Assembly (NCBI RefSeq): GCF_007859765.1
Contig: NZ_SIHJ01000001.1
Coordinates: 1,302,767-1,366,766, forward strand
Reading direction: 5' to 3'
From: Posidoniimonas corsicana
GTDB lineage: Bacteria; Planctomycetota; Planctomycetia; Pirellulales; Lacipirellulaceae
Length of the DNA stretch: 64,000 bases
Shown piece by piece: positions 52,777-60,650 of the stretch. Numbering within the stretch: the first letter of the stretch is position 1; the number at the start of each line of letters is the position of its first letter. Made by a program: the position numbers and the translations under genes. Below the pieces are notes generated by a model that did no database searches, was not told the DNA's origin, and saw nothing but the letters and a program-made list of their open reading frames with translations.

Positions 52777-53844
52777 CTAGCTGGCCGTGCGGCGTCCCAA
52801 CAGCCCGACAGCAAACGCAGCCGCTAGCAGCGGCAGGCAGAAGCACGCGGCCTCGAACAGCCCGGGTTCGATCGAGTTGGCTGCAGCCCAGGCGATGTAT
52901 GCGGTGTACGCCACGAACAAGAAGAACATCGCCAGCCCTTCGATCCGCGAGATCGAGTGGCCGCTCATGAACACCGGGAGGCAGGCGAACGACACCGCCG
53001 CCATCACCGGGATGTCGAACTGCAGGGCGCGGGTGCTGACCGCCACCCCCTCAGGAGCAACCAGCGCCGAGATCCCCAGTACCGCTAACACATTGAGGAT
53101 GTTGCTCCCAACAACGTTGCCGACCGCCAAGTCGCGGTGGCCCCGCATCGCGGCCACCAGCGAGGTGACGAGTTCCGGCATCGACGTACCGATCGCGACC
53201 ACCGTAAGCCCGATCACTAGCTCGCTAACGCCGAACCATTCCGCCAGCCGCACGCAGCCGTCCACAAGCAGGTTCGATCCGCCGACCAGCAGCACGAGCC
53301 CAATCGCCACCTGCGCCAGGCTGATGCAGATTGACTTCCAAGTTGTCGGGTCGCCATCGGGGATGATGTCTTCGAACTCTTCGGCGAGCTGTCGACTCTC
53401 CTTCCGACCCTGCTTGATGGTCCAGTAGAAGTAGCCGCACATAGCGAGCGTCATCAGCACGCCGTCCAGCCGACTCAGAGAACCGTCCCAGCCGATTACG
53501 AGCAACGCTACCGCCGCGGCGAGCATCACCGGAAAATCGAGCTTGAACAGCCGCGCCTGCACGGCGAGCGGGAAGAAGATGGCGGAGAACCCGAGGATCA
53601 GCAGCACATTTGAAAGGTTGCTGCCGACGGCGTTTCCAATGGCCAGGTCGGTGCTGCCATTGAGACAGGCCTGGACCGAGACAGCCAGTTCCGGCGCGCT
53701 GGTGCCGAACGCGACGACGGTCAGTCCGATGACCAGCGGCGACACGCTCGCCGCCGCAGCTAGCGACGACGCCCCCCGCACAAGCAACTCCCCACCGGCT
53801 ATCAGTCCGACCAGACCAGAGAGAATCAGCAGGGCAACGACCAA
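52777..53844 (-). CDS. Calcium/sodium antiporter (CaCA family, YrbG-like)
   Basis: 355 residues, ten transmembrane helices. The two inverted alpha-repeats are textbook: VVAFGTSAPELAVSVQACL with GNAVGSNLSNVLLILG, and VVAIGTSMPELVTSLVAAM with GNVVGSNILNVLAVLG; glutamates of both GTS-x-PE motifs are present for ion binding. Exports calcium in exchange for sodium. The frame starts with TTG; an in-frame TGA 27 bases upstream rules out a longer form. Confidence 0.93.
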   Translation of the reverse strand: MVVALLILSGLVGLIAGGELLVRGASSLAAAASVSPLVIGLTVVAFGTSAPELAVSVQACLNGSTDLAIGNAVGSNLSNVLLILGFSAIFFPLAVQARLFKLDFPVMLAAAVALLVIGWDGSLSRLDGVLMTLAMCGYFYWTIKQGRKESRQLAEEFEDIIPDGDPTTWKSICISLAQVAIGLVLLVGGSNLLVDGCVRLAEWFGVSELVIGLTVVAIGTSMPELVTSLVAAMRGHRDLAVGNVVGSNILNVLAVLGISALVAPEGVAVSTRALQFDIPVMAAVSFACLPVFMSGHSISRIEGLAMFFLFVAYTAYIAWAAANSIEPGLFEAACFCLPLLAAAFAVGLLGRRTAS

Positions 53845-53926
53845 GGGGGGCCTCGTGGGGTCCGCGGCAGCTCAGAAAGGGCTAAATCCTAGCCTTCTTG
53901 CCGGCGGTCGACTACCGAGACCACGC

Positions 53927-54529
53927 TCACCCCACCTGGCGGACGACCCCCGTGACCACTCCGAGCACCTGCGCCGTGCGGCTGTAAATCGGCTGCATGC
54001 TCGAGTTGGCGGGTTGCAGGCGGATGCGGTTCGATTCGGGGAACCAGTACTTAAGGGTCGCCTCGCCATCGTCGGTGATTGCGACGACGATATCGCCCTT
54101 GTGGGCGGTCTTGGTGCGTCGCACGATCACGACGTCGCCGTCGGCGATCTGGGCCTCGATCATCGAGTCACCACGCACCCGTAGGGCAAACTGGTTCTTC
54201 TTCGCCGGGAACCACTCTTCGAAGCTAAACCGCTCTGCCTGCTCGATCGCTTCGGTGAGGCTACCCGCGGCAACCTGACCAACCAGCGGAATGCCTTCCT
54301 CCTCGCGGCTTGCATCGGTCAGCTGAATCGCCCGCGACATGTTCGGCTCGCGGGTGATCAGCCCCTTTTTCTCCAATGCCTTGAGGTGGCACATCACGCC
54401 GTTGGGCGAGTTGATGGAGAAATGTTCGCCAATCTCGCGAACTGTCGGGCCGTAACCCCGGTTCTGAATCAGGCCGCGGATAAAATCGAACACCTCCCGC
54501 TGGCGGGGAGTTAGCTGCTCCAGCGACAT
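53927..54529 (-). CDS. lexA: LexA repressor
   Basis: 200 residues from ATG 54529. SOS-response regulator with N-terminal winged helix (LTPRQREVFDFIRGLIQNRG, PTVREIGEHF, SPNGVMCHLKALEKKG) and C-terminal S24 self-cleavage domain: scissile A88-G89 in VAAGSL, catalytic S122 in RGDSMIEAQI and K160 in EATLKYWF. All residues for RecA-stimulated autocleavage are intact. No E. coli or B. subtilis LexA box is visible in the 238 bases shared with the divergent protease gene, as expected if planctomycetes use another operator. Confidence 0.95.
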   Translation of the reverse strand: MSLEQLTPRQREVFDFIRGLIQNRGYGPTVREIGEHFSINSPNGVMCHLKALEKKGLITREPNMSRAIQLTDASREEEGIPLVGQVAAGSLTEAIEQAERFSFEEWFPAKKNQFALRVRGDSMIEAQIADGDVVIVRRTKTAHKGDIVVAITDDGEATLKYWFPESNRIRLQPANSSMQPIYSRTAQVLGVVTGVVRQVG

Positions 54530-54767
54530 GAAAAAAGCCTCCGAAATGCGTAGAATCCAGCCCTGCGCAGCCACGGCGGGCCGCACCAAGGGCGGCCGAC
54601 ACCCACCTCAACCAGCAACCCGTCCAGCGGGCCGCTCGGCGTTTCCACGGGCTAACCCGCAGCGGCGAGGTTCCCGAAGAGCTACAATCGGGTAGCCCTC
54701 CCAAGTTGAAGATGGCTTCGCCTGCTAAGCCAGCTTATGCTAGACACGCGTACACGGTCAATAGCGT

Positions 54768-56105
54768 ATGTACAGTAATCGGTTCGGAGCTCGGGTTTGC
54801 ACCAGCCTAGCCGCTCTGCTTCTGCTATTCGTCGCAACCAACCGGACGCCCGCCCAGCCACCCGCCGCCGAGGCGTCACCCGACGCTGCGGCGCCGCCGT
54901 CCAGCCCTGCCGAAGGTACGGAAGCGCCGGAGAGCGAGGGTGCTCAGCAGGAGGGCGACTCCAAAGCCCCTGACGAACAGTCAGCGGAGCAGCAGCCCCC
55001 CCCCCCAAGTGACGCGCCTCAAGACGACGACCAGTCAACCCATGAGACGGAGGACGACTCCGCTGCGGTTGAGACCGCGGATCAAGGTGAAAAGGGTGAT
55101 GCACCGGAGCAGCCGCCCGTCACGCGGCAGGCTGTTCCCTGGACTTCCGAGATCGAAGCGGTCAGTAAGGCCAGATCCCCAAAGAACCTTGAGGACCTGC
55201 GGCTCATCCAGAAGCAGGTCCGCTCGGTGGTTGAGTACGCCCGACCGGCAACCGTAGGCGTGCAGGTGGGCGGCTCGATCGGCAGCGCAGTCATCGTCAG
55301 CGAAGATGGGCTGGCGCTAACTGCTGGACACGTCGCGATGGAGCCCAACAAGCGGGTAGTCTTCCTGTTTGCCGACGGCCGCCGCGCACGGGGAATAACA
55401 CTGGGCGTCAACAGCTCGATCGACAGTGGCATGATGAAGATCACCGACAAGGGGCCATGGCCCTACGTGCCGATGGCGCCGGCCGGTTCGATATCGCCCG
55501 GCGACTGGGTGGTCGGGCTCGGTCAGCCGAACGGTTTCTTTCGGGACCGGGCGCCGCCAGTGCGTCTGGGACGCGTCCTGTTCCAAGATGACAGCACGCT
55601 GTGCACCGACGTCACACTGGTGGGCGGTGACAGCGGCGGCCCCCTGTTTAACCTGAAAGGCCAGGTGGTCGGCATCCACAGCCGGATCGGCCGGCGGATC
55701 GTTAGCAACTACCACGTGCCTATCGACCAGTACCACACAACTTGGGACCGCCTGGCGGGAGGTCAGATGTGGGGAGGCGGATTAGGCGCCTCCGAACCCG
55801 CCCGCCATCGGGCGTTCCTGGGAGTGGCCGGCAACTCGCTCCGCGGTCCGTGCCGCCTGACTCAGGTCTACGAGGGTCTGGCCGCCGCGCGAGCCGGCTT
55901 GAAAGAAGGCGATATCGTCACCCGCTTCGATGGCGAAGAGGTCGAGTCCTTCTCGCAGTTCGGCCTGCTAGTCGGGAGCCAGAAGCCGGGCGCCAAGGTG
56001 AAGGTGGAAGTCGAACGAGACGGCAAACGGCTCGAGTTCGAGGTGAGACTCGGAATCGCGTCGGTCGATTTCCCCGGCGCCCCCCCGCTGGAATCGGATT
56101 CCTAA
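54768..56105 (+). CDS. HtrA-like serine protease with C-terminal PDZ
   Basis: 445 residues. Signal peptide to 29, then a 90-residue acidic, Pro/Ser/Glu-rich linker (30-120). Trypsin-like domain 145-320 with the full triad: H188 in LTAGHV, D219 in SSIDSGMMKI and S289 in GGDSGGPLF. One PDZ domain 348-430 (FLGVAGNSL, GLAAARAGLKEGDIVTRFDG). A periplasmic quality-control protease is likely. Only 13 bases separate it from a second HtrA-like gene that lost its catalytic residues, so the two may form mixed oligomers or a regulator pair. Confidence 0.9.
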   Translation: MYSNRFGARVCTSLAALLLLFVATNRTPAQPPAAEASPDAAAPPSSPAEGTEAPESEGAQQEGDSKAPDEQSAEQQPPPPSDAPQDDDQSTHETEDDSAAVETADQGEKGDAPEQPPVTRQAVPWTSEIEAVSKARSPKNLEDLRLIQKQVRSVVEYARPATVGVQVGGSIGSAVIVSEDGLALTAGHVAMEPNKRVVFLFADGRRARGITLGVNSSIDSGMMKITDKGPWPYVPMAPAGSISPGDWVVGLGQPNGFFRDRAPPVRLGRVLFQDDSTLCTDVTLVGGDSGGPLFNLKGQVVGIHSRIGRRIVSNYHVPIDQYHTTWDRLAGGQMWGGGLGASEPARHRAFLGVAGNSLRGPCRLTQVYEGLAAARAGLKEGDIVTRFDGEEVESFSQFGLLVGSQKPGAKVKVEVERDGKRLEFEVRLGIASVDFPGAPPLESDS

Positions 56106-56118
56106 CAGGAGCCCCCGC

Positions 56119-57225
56119 ATGAAGCCCAACGCCTACCTGACTTGGCTCGTCGCAGCCGCTGTCGCCCTGACAGCCAATCACGCACATTGCCAGGAAGAGC
56201 AAGCTCCGTCACCGGTGCCATCGCTCGATCAAGCGCGGGACATGTTCCAGGACGCGCTGGAGCGGATCTGGATCCCAAACTACCGGCTGACCGATGGCCC
56301 GCAGGTCCGGGCCGCGTTCAAGGACGCGGTGGCCGACGCCCGGCGATGCGTGGTGCGTGTGCTGTGCGACGATAAAGTGGTTGCGTTTGGCGGCGTGGTT
56401 GGCCCAGACGGCTGGGTGCTCACCAAGGCGACGCAGCTCACGGGCGAGCCCACGGTGCGTCTGCCCGATGGGCGGGAGCTAGAGGGTAAGGTTGTCGGCG
56501 TTGACCGCAGTTACGACCTCGCGATGCTGAAGATCGACGCGGTCGGACTCGAAACCTTGGCGCTGAATCAGGAGGCGGACGCACGCGACGGAGATTGGCT
56601 GGCCACAGTCGGAGGCGGCAAGGAGCCCATGGCGGTGGGTGTGCTGAGCGTGTCCCCCCGAGAGATCCCCCACCAGGAGGGCGTGCTGGGGGTTCAGCTC
56701 GAAGAGTCGCGCGACGGCGCCATGGTCGCCAAGGTGTTCCCCGACTCGGGCGCCGAGGAGGCGGGCATCCTGGTGAACGACATCCTTCTCAGCGTTAACG
56801 ACAAACCCACCGGGAACCGGAGCGACCTGATCCGCGAGGTTCAGAGCTACAGCCCGGGCGACGAGATCATCGTGGGCGTCCAACGCGGCGGCAAGCAGCT
56901 GCGGCTCAAGGCGATGCTCTCGGGCCGATCGACAATCATCGGCCCCAATCGCAGCGACTACCAGAACAACCTCGGCAGCGAACTGAGTCAGCGTCGGTTC
57001 GGATTCCCCTCTGCGCTACAGCACGACACGGTGTTGCCCGCCGACAAGTGCGGTGGCCCGGTTGTGAATCTGGACGGTCAGGTTGTCGGTTTCAACATCG
57101 CCAGGGCAGGGCGGACAGAGACCTACGCGATCCCGACGTCGGTGCTGCGTGAGCTGCTCTTTGACCTGATGAGCGGGCGGCTCGCACCGCCTGAGCGGAC
57201 TAGCCGCGACGGGCAAGAGAGCTAG
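56119..57225 (+). CDS. HtrA-like pseudoprotease with PDZ inserted in the protease fold
   Basis: 368 residues, AGGAG before the ATG. Signal peptide to 24. The first protease half (76-175) reads GVVGPDGWVLTKATQLTGEP, where the HtrA histidine of L-T-x-A-H is T105, while D133 in SYDLAMLKID is kept. A PDZ domain then occupies 186-268 (GVLGVQLEE, GAEEAGILVNDILLSVNDK). Only afterwards comes the second protease half with ADKCGGPVVNLDGQVVGFNI (309-328), where the catalytic serine of G-x-S-G-G-P is C311. So PDZ sits between the two barrels and two of three triad residues are changed. Probably a peptide-binding partner of the preceding active protease. Confidence 0.85.
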   Translation: MKPNAYLTWLVAAAVALTANHAHCQEEQAPSPVPSLDQARDMFQDALERIWIPNYRLTDGPQVRAAFKDAVADARRCVVRVLCDDKVVAFGGVVGPDGWVLTKATQLTGEPTVRLPDGRELEGKVVGVDRSYDLAMLKIDAVGLETLALNQEADARDGDWLATVGGGKEPMAVGVLSVSPREIPHQEGVLGVQLEESRDGAMVAKVFPDSGAEEAGILVNDILLSVNDKPTGNRSDLIREVQSYSPGDEIIVGVQRGGKQLRLKAMLSGRSTIIGPNRSDYQNNLGSELSQRRFGFPSALQHDTVLPADKCGGPVVNLDGQVVGFNIARAGRTETYAIPTSVLRELLFDLMSGRLAPPERTSRDGQES

Positions 57226-58774
57226 AGCGTCTGCCCCATGACGACGCGCACGCGGACGCCAGTGCGAGCAGCGTCGCGGCCGGCTCAGGAATCGACGTGC
57301 TCTCACCCGCAGGCTGGGCGCCGTAGGCGTCCCGCCAGATCTGGTAGTCCTGAGAGTCGATCATCTGGTCCCCGTTGGCGTCGGCCAAGAGGCCTGCGCC
57401 GACATCTCCAACCGTGTCCCGCCACAGCGTGTAGTCGGCCGCGTCGACGGCCCCGTCCGCGTTGAAGTCGCCGGGCAGTCGGGGCGCCCAGGCGTTGTAG
57501 AACGAAAGCCCAAAGTTGGCGCCCAGGCCGAGGTAGTAGTCGGTGTTCCGCTCCCAGCTGAACTGGGTCTCGAAGGTTATCTCTACCTCAGCGCCTAACA
57601 ACCGCCTGGCAAACCCGGCGGTGGTGTAGCTCCCGCCGCCTGACACCTCTTCAAGCACGTTTGGCTGAAGCTGGCGGAGCTCTTCCCACCAATCGGCGCC
57701 CAGGTCGTCGGAGTTGATAAAGGCGAAGTCGTCCGGGACGCCGTTCACCTTGTCGATCTGGTAGTCGGGGACGGTGGAATGAAAGTCAATGAACGCGTCC
57801 ACCCCACCCGGGGTAGCGGCGACGTCGGCCATCATCGCCTCTCCCGCTGCGCGGATTTCTTGGCAGTCGTCTCCCCCGCAACCGTACGCGCTGTTGGACC
57901 AGCGGCTGGGGTCCCACAGCCCGTTGGGGTCGCGGCCGATGTTGCCTACCGTGGTGCGGTTGGTCCCCATGAACCGCCCCGACGGGTTCAGCACTGGGTA
58001 GCCGTACACCTCGACATTGTCCCGCACCCAGGCGGCGCGCGGGTCGTCGGAAAGCAGCCAGTCAACCATTCCCTGATAGGCCCACGTGCCCAGCGGCTCG
58101 CCCGCGTGCAGCCCGCTGGCGATGACAACCTTGCGTTTCGACTCGGTTGGCGAATCGGTGTCCGGGTTGGTGATGCGATACCCAAAGAGGTCGCGCGCCG
58201 GCGCCGTGCGGCCTAGGTCGTCCACGCCGGCCGCCGACGAGCCGATGACGCCGGCCGCCGCCCCCGACGCGGTTGGAGAAGCCCAGGGCGATTGCAGCAC
58301 CGCTTCGCTATGGGCGACCGACCGCCCGTAGGAATAGGGGATGGCGTAGGCGACGTATACCAAGTCTTGGGAGAACGGAGTGTTGTTTGAGAATGTGAAC
58401 GAGTCCGCGCTCAGATGGTTCTTGTCGAAGAACGCCCAGGACTCGCCGTCGTATGAGAAGACCATCTCGTGCTCCTCAAGCTCGTGGAGCCCGGGGGTCG
58501 AGTCGCCAGCGAAGTTGCTGCTGATCGAGAAGCTGGGCAGCGCGCCCTGAACGCCGGTAGCCTGAAAGTAGAGCCACCGCCATCGGCCCCCACCGTAGTA
58601 GTTGTCGCGGCCGACGAGCTCGATCGTCCGGCGTCCGGTCGACCACGACGCCAACGCCCCGTGGTCGAAGTCGCCGGTCAGGACGATCTCCGCAGACGAG
58701 GGCGCGGCGCAGGATGCAAGAACCGCCAGGGAGAACAGGGCCGTCCCTAGAACCCGCGGGAACACGCTACTCAT
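57200..58774 (-). CDS. M14 zinc carboxypeptidase with dockerin repeats and PEP-CTERM
   Basis: 524 residues. Signal peptide to 28. M14 signatures: zinc ligands H and E in LHAGEPLG, the substrate-binding YPVLNPSGR and NIGRDPN, third ligand in DFHS, and a general-base glutamate in EITFETQ. Then dockerin-like repeats GDFNADGAVDAADYTLWRD and ADANGDQMIDSQDYQIWRD, and PEP-CTERM tail SIPEPAATLLALASA then RR. Likely an extracellular, cell-bound carboxypeptidase. Its 3' end overlaps the convergent pseudoprotease gene by 26 bases, and its start overlaps the upstream 125-residue gene by 8. Confidence 0.9.
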   Translation of the reverse strand: MSSVFPRVLGTALFSLAVLASCAAPSSAEIVLTGDFDHGALASWSTGRRTIELVGRDNYYGGGRWRWLYFQATGVQGALPSFSISSNFAGDSTPGLHELEEHEMVFSYDGESWAFFDKNHLSADSFTFSNNTPFSQDLVYVAYAIPYSYGRSVAHSEAVLQSPWASPTASGAAAGVIGSSAAGVDDLGRTAPARDLFGYRITNPDTDSPTESKRKVVIASGLHAGEPLGTWAYQGMVDWLLSDDPRAAWVRDNVEVYGYPVLNPSGRFMGTNRTTVGNIGRDPNGLWDPSRWSNSAYGCGGDDCQEIRAAGEAMMADVAATPGGVDAFIDFHSTVPDYQIDKVNGVPDDFAFINSDDLGADWWEELRQLQPNVLEEVSGGGSYTTAGFARRLLGAEVEITFETQFSWERNTDYYLGLGANFGLSFYNAWAPRLPGDFNADGAVDAADYTLWRDTVGDVGAGLLADANGDQMIDSQDYQIWRDAYGAQPAGESTSIPEPAATLLALASACASSWGRRSSSLARRG

Positions 58775-59144
58775 CCGGGTTCTTCATCACAAAGTTGGCG
58801 ACCACACCCATCACAAAGAACCCGACGCCGGTCCACTTGAGAACGGTGGCGGTGTTGCGGGGGCCGTGGTAGGCGCCCTCGAACTCGGCGCGCAGCTGAT
58901 CGGCCATCGCCTTGACCTTGTCATACTCGGCCTGGGCTTCCTCTCGGCTCGCGTGACGCCGCGGGGGCTGCGGGCTGTTGACGATAAAGCTGAGGTTGTG
59001 CAGGCGGTCCTTCACTTCGGACCACTGCTCCGCCTTGTCGGGCGTCCACGTGGAGCGGCCCGTAAATATCGAGGTCCAGAACAGGCTCAGCGCGAACAAC
59101 AACGCGCCCACGCCAACCAGACCAAACACTACAGCGGACTTCAT
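58767..59144 (-). CDS. Small membrane protein, hypothetical
   Basis: 125 residues: N-terminal helix VFGLVGVGALLFALSLFW, a charged helical loop of about 65 residues (ASREEAQAEYDKVKAMADQL), and a C-terminal helix VLKWTGVGFFVMGVVANFVM. Two-helix inner-membrane protein with the central part outside or inside not decidable. It overlaps the M14 gene start by 8 bases, so translation is coupled. Not recognised. Confidence 0.7.
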   Translation of the reverse strand: MKSAVVFGLVGVGALLFALSLFWTSIFTGRSTWTPDKAEQWSEVKDRLHNLSFIVNSPQPPRRHASREEAQAEYDKVKAMADQLRAEFEGAYHGPRNTATVLKWTGVGFFVMGVVANFVMKNPDE

Positions 59145-59172
59145 ATCGGGAATACTCTTTGGCGTGGCGCGT

Positions 59173-60276
59173 CTAGTTTCGGCGGCGGCCGCCCGAGGCG
59201 CTCAGCTCGCCCTCGATGTTCATCTGACCGTCGTTGATGCTGATCATCCGGGCCATCAGGTGGCGGTCGATGTCATCCGACAACCAGGTCACGCTGCCGT
59301 CGACGAGCGAGGCGTTCACGCCGCCGGGGTGCATGCTGCGCGGCGAGGCGCCCGTCCAGGTGCCGTTGTCGGCGTCGCACGGCATCAGCTCCAGGTCGGC
59401 GCCGTCTCGGTCCGGGCACTCACGCAGACGATCGCTGTTGCCCGTGGGCCGGGCATTGGGGGTAAACGCGTCGATGTCCACGTTGCGAAAAGGGTTGTAG
59501 TCCGAGTTGCGGGTCTTGAGTGTCCCGATCGGGTCCTCGCTCGAGTGCATGTCGTAGCTGATGATGCTCCCACCGCAGTAGGCGGCCGACCACACGCCAC
59601 GGGGATCATTCCTGTTGTCGCGGGTCCGCACCTCGGTGAGCATCAGCGTGTTGGACGTCCCGTCGGTGAATCGGGCCAGGGGGTGCACCTCGTTGATCAA
59701 CGCGCCGGGGTAAACCCTCATGCCGTTGACATGTTCCGGGCTCACGTACGCGACGATATTGCCCTTGCCGAAGCTAAGGTCGGGGTTGCGGCGGTCGGGG
59801 GAATAGAGCCGGCCCGTGGCGCCGTCGGAGGGGCACATCATCGGCGAAATCTGATTCCTGCCCGGCATCAGAGTCAGGTCCTGGTTGTCGGCCCGCGCGT
59901 CCATATCAAACTGATCGGCCAGCGTCTGCTCTTCGACGTAGGGCAGCACCCGCACGGCCCAGCTCAGGTAGGGTTCGATCAGGTCGACATTCGCAAACCG
60001 CGCCGTCGCGCCGGGGTCGGCGTCAGTGCAGGGAGGCAGGCCGCCGTTGGTGTTCTCGTAGTTGATCACCGCCAGCGTCATGTTCTTGATGCTGTTCTTG
60101 CACTGCATCCGACGCGCGGCCTCGCGGGCCGATTGCACGGCCGGCAGCAGCAGCGCGATCAGGATGCCGATGATGGCGATCACCACAAGCAGCTCGACCA
60201 GAGTAAAGCCGCGTACGGACGCTGAGCCAGAGCCCAACAGTGAGGCACGACGTGAGCTTGAAGAGCACCTACACAT
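59173..60276 (-). CDS. DUF1559 pseudopilin-like protein
   Basis: 367 residues from ATG 60276. N-terminus: GFTLVELLVVIAIIGILIAL, then QSAREAARRMQCKNSIKNMT, i.e. prepilin cleavage/methylation site plus the DUF1559 head. Within the body, PYLSWAVRVLPYVEEQTLAD and DGTSNTLMLTEVRTRD are family-typical, and the tail MHPGGVNASLVDGSVTWLSD carries the H-G-G-x-N/DG motif. Second member in this window after 16094-17032; the two are divergent in the middle. Gap of 28 bases to the 125-residue membrane gene. Confidence 0.92.
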   Translation of the reverse strand: MCRCSSSSRRASLLGSGSASVRGFTLVELLVVIAIIGILIALLLPAVQSAREAARRMQCKNSIKNMTLAVINYENTNGGLPPCTDADPGATARFANVDLIEPYLSWAVRVLPYVEEQTLADQFDMDARADNQDLTLMPGRNQISPMMCPSDGATGRLYSPDRRNPDLSFGKGNIVAYVSPEHVNGMRVYPGALINEVHPLARFTDGTSNTLMLTEVRTRDNRNDPRGVWSAAYCGGSIISYDMHSSEDPIGTLKTRNSDYNPFRNVDIDAFTPNARPTGNSDRLRECPDRDGADLELMPCDADNGTWTGASPRSMHPGGVNASLVDGSVTWLSDDIDRHLMARMISINDGQMNIEGELSASGGRRRN

Positions 60277-60650
60277 GTCTAGGGGGTCCTCCCATCCCAA
60301 CACGCATCGGTTGCGTGCAGATTCAGTTCTGGGTGTTCGACGCGCCTGTGAGGTAGTCGCTTCCGACGGCCTGGGCGGCGCGCCACGACTAGCTCCGAGT
60401 CTAGCCGAACCGCAGAGCGACCGCGACGCTTGCTCGACCGCGTATGCGCAGTTGTGTCTTCGCATTGCGCATGCCTGGGGGAAACGCAACCGGAGTCTGG
60501 TAGTGTAGCCAACGACCGGTCGACGCGACGCGTGGGGCAGCGCGCCGCCGAAGACCGGCGGACCGGTTGGAACAGGCGACGTCTCAACACCGCCACCGGC
60601 GTTCCCGCGCCGCACGTGGCTGAACCATCGACACTGGAGAGCTCACAACA
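60277..60650. other. 374-base divergent intergenic region
   Basis: Between the DUF1559 gene (minus) and the lamin-tail gene (plus). One inverted repeat stands out: ATGCGCA (60444-60450) and TGCGCAT (60466-60472) with a 15-base spacer, a reasonable dimer-operator shape. GGAGAG lies 9-14 bases before the ATG at 60651. No gene seen. Confidence 0.4.

Noticed and set aside
54530-54767. Possible LexA operator between lexA and the divergent protease gene
   Set aside because: No CTGT-N8-ACAG or GAAC-N4-GTTC site. The only inverted repeat, GTACA/TGTAC at 54750-54773, has 5-base arms and spans the protease start codon; too weak to call.
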